Positions 57,807-64,000 of a stretch of DNA of 64,000 nucleotides are shown one piece after another (within the stretch, counting starts at the first letter, position 1; each line of letters begins with the position of its first letter). Origin of the DNA: Blasia pusilla (lineage: Eukaryota > Marchantiophyta > Marchantiopsida > Blasiales); assembly GCA_050084515.1 (NCBI GenBank), contig CM114273.1:12214001-12278000 (forward strand), written 5' to 3'. The notes beneath the pieces are model-generated. The model saw only the letters and a list, made by a program, of their open reading frames with translations. It did not search any database and was not told the origin of the DNA. Both the position numbers and the translations under genes were made by a program.

Positions 57807-58737
57807 GTATTGAAGAAATGGTACAAGTCAAGCTTAAGTTACAAGCAGAATTTCATATGAAGGACTTGAGAGAACTCAAGTACTTCCTTGGTATTGAGTT
57901 TATCAAGGTTGGAGACAACATGTGGTTACTACAACGACAATATGCTCTTCATATGCTTTCAAAATATGGTATGACAGCTTATAAGCCAATCTCTACACCT
58001 TTGGACCAGAGCGTGAAGCTAAGAGTGGATGAAGGACAGCTGCCTGCAAATTCTTATATATACATGCGCATGGTTGGAAGTTTGATCTATCTAACTATAA
58101 CCAGACCAAATTTGAGCTATGTTGTTGGCCTAGTGAGCCAGCTTATGCAAGCACCTCGAAAACCTCACCTTGAGGTTGTGAGGAGGATTATGCGGTATGT
58201 GAAATTCTCTATTCAATTCGAGCTTCAATTTGAACCTTCTTCGAGTTTTCAATTAGAGGGATTCACAGATGCTCATTGGGCAGGAAGCGTGTCTGATCGA
58301 CATTCCACATCTAGTTATTCATTTACTTTGGGAAGCGTAGTTATAAGTTGGGCTTCAAAGAAGCAACCTACAGTTGCTTTATCTTTAACAAAGGCTGAGT
58401 ACAGAGCAGCAACCAATGCAGCATGTGAGGCGGTGTGGCTTCATCGATTACTTGTTGAGATTGGTGTTAGTAACTTAGGACCTAGTGTAATATATGCGGA
58501 CAATATTAGTAGCATCAAGCTTGCTAATAACCTAGTGTTTCATGCTCATACAAAGCATGTTGAGGTGCACTATCATTTATCAGAGAGAAAGTGCTTGCAG
58601 GAGAATGTGATCTTGTGTATATAAGTACAGATCAGAAAATTGCTGACATCTTTACAAAGGTATTTTCTAGAGATAAGTTTGAGATGTTTAGAAAGGATTT
58701 AGGCATTGAAGATATCGATATGAGCTTGAGGGGGAGT
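57807..58737 (+). pseudogene. Copia RNase H and C-terminus
   Basis: Connection domain (LKYFLGIEF, YALHMLSKYGM, TPLDQSVKL, MVGSLIYLTITRPNLSYVVG) then RNase H: FTDAHWAGSVSDRHSTSSY, SWASKKQPTVALSLTKAEY and DNISSIKLANN. The Asp of DADWAG is His. The tail IADIFTKVFSRDKF and SLRGSIED runs to the polypurine tract. Confidence 0.9.
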
Positions 58738-58739
58738 AT

Positions 58740-59048
58740 TGAAGATTGAGTTACAGTCAAGCTCATGAGACACCTGAATTGCTACATTTGGCACTCACAC
58801 GAAGGAGGGAAGCTTAATCTTGGTTAGTCAGTTAAACACGATTATCTTAACTAGGGTTAGGTAATCATAATTAGGCTAACTCGAGACTATGGTTAAGGAT
58901 AGGGTTAGGATTGCTTGTACATACCCTATATAATTGAGAAGAGGACCACCCTCCACTTATTCTCTCATTGCAAATTTTGTTCTCCATGGTGGTGTGTGTA
59001 TGTGAGAGCCGTTTCCCACCAGTTATGCTTGTTTAGCAGTTTTCCACA
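58740..59048 (+). repeat. Copia 3' LTR
   Basis: Starts TGAAGATTGAG after the polypurine tract and ends TTTTCCACA next to gypsy sequence. The TATA box CCCTATATAATTG is at about 58,923-58,935, with a CT-rich downstream stretch, as in many copia LTRs. The 5' partner is missing. Confidence 0.8.
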
Positions 59049-59890
59049 GATCCGGGCCATTGATCATAGGCAGTGTGGCACGATGATTGACTGCCATTGA
59101 CTTTGGTCAATAGGATTGGCATGCCACGAGCAACGTTTCCCACATTGGTAAGTTTTCCCGCTTCCTATGCATTCAAGGAGGCCGGACCCGGCTTGGTTTG
59201 GGATGACGAGGTACAAAGGTTGGTGGAGCCCAACGCCGATGAGCGAGAGCAAGCGATGGGATTCCCCATAAGAGTGATGGCACTACCGTCACTATCGGAG
59301 GCATCATGACATCGTGTCTTGGGTCAGGCGATGGACCTGAACTGCTTGACCTGGATTTTCAACATAGGAGTAGTTGAGCAATGTCGTTTGAGGATGCGAC
59401 AGATCATAGTTGTTGCGTTGGTGAGCCCCATGCCTACTGAGACGGTTGAGGCAGTGGCTGGGGGCGAGACCCGAGGAGATCGATACACGAGGGATGATCG
59501 GGAGGGACACCCTTGGACTTCTTGGGATGTTTGCAGGTACGCCAAGAGATGAAAACCACAGTATCGAGCGTGGTTCCGAGTACTGCACGTGGAGATGGGA
59601 GTTCTATTGTCCGAGACAGGGTTGCACCATAGCAACCACCGACATCCACGCCGAAGAGTCCTACCGTAGTCACAATGGAGACTTGGGAGCCAGATATGGG
59701 CCTTGAGTTCACAAGAGGAGAGCGGCATCGGATACACCAATTCCTTAGGAGTTATAGGAGTTGTTTTGCATTTAGTATGCATGATTTGGGTATGCTAAAG
59801 GGTCCAAGGATCCGCATTGAGTTGTCGAGTGACACGCCGATCTTTCGATGACCCTACACGTACAATGACATGGAGAGGGCTCTAATTCAG
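59049..59890 (+). pseudogene. E4 methyltransferase C-terminus and RT linker
   Basis: Nearly the same as 54,046-54,881: FPTLVSFPASYAF, DEREQAMGFPI (motif IX) and RVLGQAMDLNCLTW (motif X). Then a conserved linker (EAVAGGETRGDRYT, GHPWTSWDV), and the RT N-terminus FTRGERHRIHQFL...SCFAFSMHDLG. A frame change occurs after TSWDV. Confidence 0.82.
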
Positions 59891-60870
59891 AATAGGAGCC
59901 ATGACTTGGTTGGAGCAAGACTAGTGGAGATGTTGCATGGAGAGTATGCATCTGCCACTGTCATGCCCGCCAAAAAAAAAAAAGCGTAGGGCGCCACTAA
60001 CTCGATCGAGAGAAGACCTACTCCACCAAAAGAAATCGGCCAAGAGGCCTGTCTACGAGCTAACTCCCCCATGGGGCACTCTAAGGAGCCGGGTCCTAGA
60101 AGATCCCCAAACACCTGCATGAGCTTCCTATCAAAGGATCTATATAGGGAAGAAAGGTGACTAGATGTCTAGACAATTCTAGTGAGGTAACCAGGTCTAA
60201 GAATGTGCATGGCAATTGGATGAATAGGCGAATGTGTGGAGATTACCAACCTACCAATCGGCACACGAAGTCTGAAAGATATGCCATGCCCACCCTTGAG
60301 GAGATCTTTGATGCAATTGGGCATGCAAAGGTCTTCAATTCCTTGGATTTACGAGCCGAATACCATGAGCTGCCTATCAGATTGGAGTACAAGCAGCAGA
60401 CGGCATTTTGGGGTATCAATCCTCACGGGAAGGATTGTTTGTTCCAGTGGCGATTCTTACCACTCGGGTTAAAGAACGCCCCGGATGAGTTTCAGAGGGT
60501 CATGGATAGGATCTTGGCAGGTCATGATTTTGCTAGGTGTTATATTGATGACATCGTAGTCTTTAGCACCACGATTGAGGAGCATGAACGACATCTAGAG
60601 GAGGTATTTTGACAATAGCAGTTACATGGGCTGAAGCTACATCCAGGCAAGTGCAAGTTCTTCTACGACCATATTAAGTACTTGGGTCATACAAAATATC
60701 CTAGGGGCCTTGGTATGCAACAGATGAAGGTAGAGGCTATTTCACGCATTTCACGCCCTACAGATGTGAGTCGAGTTTGTGCATTCATGGGATTGGAAAA
60801 CTTCTATTGACGGTACGTCAAGAGTTTTAGTTCGATTGTGAAGCCGCTAACCTTGATGACTAAGATGGAT
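59891..60870 (+). pseudogene. E4 reverse transcriptase
   Basis: After LVEMLHGEYASATVMPAK a foreign ~200-bp segment interrupts (59,975-60,190). The frame 60,157-60,612 then gives RRMCGDYQPTNRHT, MPTLEEIFDAIGHAKVF, LDLRAEYHEL, WRFLPLGLKNAPDEF and the intact catalytic CYIDDIVVF. The thumb continues as LKLHPGKCKFF and GLENFY with stops. Confidence 0.88.
59975..60190. other. Short insertion with A12 run in E4 RT
   Basis: Starts with a run of 12-13 A after GCCCGCC and ends near AACCAGGTC, where RT resumes. It is absent from E2. No terminal inverted repeats and no clear target duplication were found. It could be a SINE-like or retroposed fragment, but the A run is at the wrong end for an insertion in plus orientation. 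Confidence 0.45.
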
Positions 60871-60875
60871 CACGA

Positions 60876-61420
60876 GTGGCACTGGGGGATAAGCAAGAGA
60901 GAGCATTTCAGATGCTCAAGGACAGATTGACGTCCACGCCCATATTGAAGAGACTGATCAGGGGTCGTCCTTTCCAATTGTATACTAATTGGAGCATGTT
61001 GGGGCTTGGAGCCGTGCTCATCCAACATGACAATGATGGTAGAGAGTTTGTGGTGGCTTATGCTAGTCGCTCGAACAACGCTGCAGAGGCGAAGTATAGC
61101 TCGTATGAGGGTGAGTGCTTGGCTGCAGTGTAGGGTGTTGCACATTTCAGATGTTATCTATTCAGAAATCCCTTTACCATCATTACTCATCATCAGCCAC
61201 TTAAGTGGTTGATGGAGTCTGGCAGGCTTATAGGGAAGCTTGCGAGGTGGGCTCATTTGTTGCAGGAATATAACTTCCAGGTGATGCATAGACCTGGGAA
61301 GCTCAACCAGGATGCAGATGGTTTGAGTCGTCACCCATGCCCGAGTCAACGAGATGCGACAGGAGCTTGTTGGCATGGTGAGAGTGATGAGGAGTTGGTG
61401 CCAGGATGGCATGCGTCAGC
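60876..61420 (+). pseudogene. E4 RNase H
   Basis: MLGLGAVLIQHDNDGREFV, AYASRSNNAAEAKYSSYEGE, one TAG in place of Trp, then PFTIITHHQPLKWLM (Asp of TDHQPL is His), LARWAHLLQEYNF and LNQDADGLSRHPCPSQRD. Same order as in E2. Confidence 0.87.
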
Positions 61421-62660
61421 CTATTTGAGCTTGTTGGCTATGGAGAGCCAGATTGCGGAGACTACAATAGCGAGGTTTGATGGAGAGTCCTTAGATCCAC
61501 ATGCCAGTGAGGAGACAAAAGGTGGCCGAGACATTCATGATGATAGAGTGGTCTCGGAGTACGTGCGTATTGGCAATTTCACAAGCACAGTGGGTTCTAG
61601 AGAGCGGGATCGGATCCTACGATGAGCCAGACTGTTCCGGTGGGAGGGCACACATGTGTTGCAAGTGTGGGAGGATGGTAGAGTGCGTGTAGTGCCTCAT
61701 CCTTCGCAGAGAGCACATTTGGTGCGTCATGCCCACGAGGAGTTGGGTCATTTTGGAGTGAAGCGGACGTACAGCTTGCTCTAGATTCAGTATTGGTGGT
61801 GAGGCATGCAGACTGACGTTCAGCAATTTATTACCAGATGTATGGTGTGTGATGGTGTCCGACCATTGTTCAATGCTCCAACTCCACAGTTGCATCTACT
61901 TCCGATCATGGGTTTAGGTTATAGATGAAGTTTGGATTTTGCAAGACCTTTGCCTTTGATAGAGCGTCATAGTCGTTATGTGTTGGTGATGGTCGAGCAC
62001 TTCTCAAAGTAGATAGAGTTGGTTGCATTGTTTGACAAAGCGAGTGAGGGAGTTACGTATGCCTTCCTAGATCGAGTGTTGAGTCATTAATGACTCAAAA
62101 CCTCAGCTGGCACACCAGCTGAGGTGTTGACAAACCAAGATACATAGTTCTGCGGGGAGTTTCAAGCCTTGTGTGATCAGGCACTGATCGACCACCGCAC
62201 TACTTCACGAGATCATTCTGAGGCAGATGGACTAGCGGAGCAGGTTGTGCAGACGGTCAAGCGAGGACTACGCAAGTTTGACTTGCAAAGAGGTCATCTA
62301 GGAGATTGCGACATTCAGTTGCCGTGGTTGGCGATGGGATATAGATTCAGAAGGCAAGCATCCTTAGCGTCTTTCTCACCGTACTTGTTGCTTTATGGCT
62401 GAGAGCTAGATTTACCAGCGGCCATTTGTTGAGATACTGGTGAGGTGTTGAACCTTGATGACCCAGCTGTATGGATGTGAGCATGTTTTGAGAGGGCTGA
62501 GTTGTTTTGGAGAGTGATGTCCATGGCGTTTGAGAACTTGACGATTGTGCAACATCGGGATACGTTGAGGTATGCGACTATTCGGGGAGGTGGTTATCGA
62601 CCTACTATCCAAATGTTTCATCAGGGAGACTATGTCTACTTGCAGTAGACGGCACCCACA
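61421..62660 (+). pseudogene. E4 integrase
   Basis: Zinc domain HAHEELGHFGVKRTYSLL then CMVC. Core: SLDFARPLPL (first Asp), ATG-rich VMVEHFSK, VLTNQDT (second Asp is Asn, as in E2), DHSEADGLAEQVVQTVKR (Glu). A small hairpin-bearing insertion (62,080-62,130) breaks the frame between VLSH and AEVLTN. The barrel reads FHQGDYVYLQ. Confidence 0.87.
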
Positions 62661-62990
62661 ATGTTGGATGTGACTACAGGGCGCACAATCTTGAGAGTGA
62701 GTGAGGTTTTTCCATTCGATGTTCTCTTATTGGAGGGACGTGATGGTATGGTTTGGAAGGACCAAGTGTGTAACTGTGCGCCATATCATCTTCTGAACAT
62801 TGACGGTACACTTGATCTGAGCTTAGCAATAGTTCCTGTAGGCTTGCGGTGTATGTTGTGTGGTTCCGCCCGTGGTGCACTCACTATGCTAGTCTGTGAT
62901 GGGTGTTCGAGAGGATGGCATGTGGCATGTTTGACGCCACCTCTCACTAGGGTTCCTCAGGGACGATGGATGTATCCCAGATGTACATAG
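62661..62990 (+). pseudogene. E4 integrase tail and PHD finger
   Basis: LLLEGRDGMVWKDQV and NCAPYHL precede the finger. CMLC (62,850-62,861), C-DG-C-SRGW-H-VA-C (62,895-62,930), PPLTRVPQGRW and the end YPRCT with stop at 62,988-62,990. One Cys of the last pair is Tyr. Otherwise this is the best fit to the PHD consensus, including the conserved hydrophobic and Trp positions. Confidence 0.87.
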
Positions 62991-63160
62991 AGTAGGTAGT
63001 TCTACATTTTGACTTATATCTGTGACATGGATGATAAGAAGGCGACTAAAAATGGGGCCACATGAGCACCCGGCCTTCTTGCTCTTAGCGTCCGAGAGAT
63101 GTATGTCATAGTAGGTTGGGATAGATGGCTATCTGGAGTTAGAGGGACCTAACCACCAAC

Positions 63161-63957
63161 TAGGGGGGTGATAGGAAATATTTTGGTACTTCTTATCTTG
63201 TTGTTTGGATGCCATGATTTAGCATGGGATCGCTCGTGTTTGTGTATGTTCGGTGACAGCGATGTATGTTGTGTAGCAATGTGTATGCGCATGACAATAT
63301 GTCATGTGTATGTCACGTCTTTTAGGATAGATCAGTGAGATGTAATAGAGCGCCTTTGTGAGTAGTGGAGGACATGCTCAGTAGAGTAGAGGATGACCTA
63401 CTAAGGCCCCTGGAAACCTGAGAGAGTAGGTTTCCCCTTCGTTTCGGCTCATTTGGAGCCATATTGAGGAACTTACTATTTTAGGTAAGTACCATTTTGA
63501 ATATATGATCAACTTTATATTTTTGGTAAGTGGCCCTTGACCTCCTACATCAGGTCAAGAGCCAAGGAGGTGAGTTGGGATCATAGGTTACCATGGAGAG
63601 AGCTTAGGAGAGGGGAGGGGTATACCTCAAGGAGAGAGAGCTTGAGAGCTCATTCTCTCTTTGTTGAACCTCTTGGCATGAGGCGACGGAGCTATGGTCT
63701 TGATTGCCTTGTGTGTGTAATCCAAGCCTCTCATTAGGAGAGTGGGTTTGGTTTGACATTGAGAGAGACATATGAGAGTGCACACATGTGAGAACTATGG
63801 TGTTGTGAGAGAGATTAGATCTTATTTTAATTGGAGATATTTTAGTACTTCTTGTCTCATTGTTTGAATGCCATGAGTTAGCATGGGATCGTGCGTGTTT
63901 GTGTGTGTGTTCGGTGACAGCAATGTATGTTGTGTAGCGATGTGTATGCATACGAAA
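63161..63957 (+). repeat. E4 polypurine tract, A block and 3' LTR
   Basis: The polypurine tract CTAGGGGGGTG is followed by A (63,171-63,296, ending GCGCATGACA), then block B with GGGTATACC (about 63,617-63,625), and A' (63,832-63,957). Parallel to E1 in every part, with the AG-rich hairpin GAGAGCTTGAGAGCTC after the TATA-like box. Confidence 0.75.
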
Positions 63958-64000
63958 CATGTCCTATTGAATGTACGCTTCCGCAACACTAAGATAGACG

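Larger units (their letters stand above)
54882..59048 (+). mobile_element. Ty1/copia element, 5' truncated
   Basis: Plus-strand copia element without its 5' LTR. Order gag, protease, integrase remnant, RT, RNase H, polypurine tract (TGAGGGGGA, 58,728-58,736) and 3' LTR (58,740-59,048). It is flanked on both sides by an 835-bp direct repeat of MP gypsy sequence. Catalytic changes in protease and RT and many stops show that it is inactive. Confidence 0.9.
59049..63957 (+). mobile_element. MP gypsy copy E4, 5' truncated
   Basis: Plus-strand copy lacking everything upstream of methyltransferase motif IX. Order: methyltransferase end, linker, RT, RNase H, integrase, PHD finger, polypurine tract, A, LTR B-A'. 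Just past the end, the last ~35 bases of the window resemble the tail of the 1.03-kb LTR family (ACGCTTCCGCAACA). Confidence 0.87.

Overview
The window is a nest of plant-type transposable elements. I found no intact protein-coding host gene. A streptophyte (land plant or charophyte alga) with a large, repeat-rich genome fits best, on the evidence of Ty3/gypsy, Ty1/copia, DUF659-type hAT and CACTA-like elements, a eukaryotic tRNA-Thr(AGU), and a block that looks like plant mitochondrial DNA. I cannot name the species.

The main finding is an unusual Ty3/gypsy lineage, here called MP for methyltransferase-PHD. It is present as six damaged copies plus a solo LTR: E1 (about 1,700-5,299, rearranged), E2 (15,606-25,873, minus strand, nearly full length), E3 (27,302-29,680, minus), E5 (48,270-52,980, plus, internally deleted), E6 (53,820-54,881, plus), E4 (59,049-63,957, plus) and a solo LTR (35,947-36,414). 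The inferred order is gag, zinc knuckles, aspartic protease, a DNMT3-like C5-cytosine DNA methyltransferase, RT, RNase H, integrase and a C-terminal PHD finger. In E2, gag, protease and methyltransferase share one reading frame, broken mainly by stops of the kind C-to-T decay produces.

The ends of MP are also unusual. The 5' end carries a block (B) that runs straight into the leader. The 3' end reads polypurine tract, A, B, A, where A is about 130 bp. The termini are TGTCA...CGCACGACA, confirmed by a solo LTR with a perfect 4-bp target duplication. Just inside the 5' block, 13 nt are perfectly complementary to the predicted start of the transcript, which suggests Tf1-like self-priming.

Layout: 1-1,699, end of a CACTA-like element with ~350-bp tandem repeats; 1,700-5,299, E1; 5,300-15,600, mostly unassigned DNA with a MITE (8,079-8,392), a 1.03-kb solo LTR (8,628-9,654) and tRNA-Thr (13,345-13,418); 15,606-25,873, E2 with a second 1.03-kb solo LTR at its polypurine tract; 27,302-29,680, E3 interrupted by nested MITEs; 29,681-37,480, a CACTA-like end, tandem repeats, hAT copy 1 (minus) carrying the MP solo LTR, and a palindromic array; 37,780-38,680, a GC-rich minisatellite; 38,700-45,950, unassigned DNA with a mitochondrion-like block at about 43,500-44,480; 45,950-53,820, hAT copy 2 (plus) split by E5; 53,820-63,957, E6, a damaged copia element and E4.

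If intact, an MP element would code for an enzyme that can methylate cytosine, a module that normally reads histone H3 tails, and the usual retrotransposition machinery, in one polyprotein. DNMT-bearing retrotransposons have been reported before in charophytes and dinoflagellates (recalled from the literature, not checked). The combination with a PHD finger, self-priming and split terminal repeats is what I would pursue. All copies here are dead.
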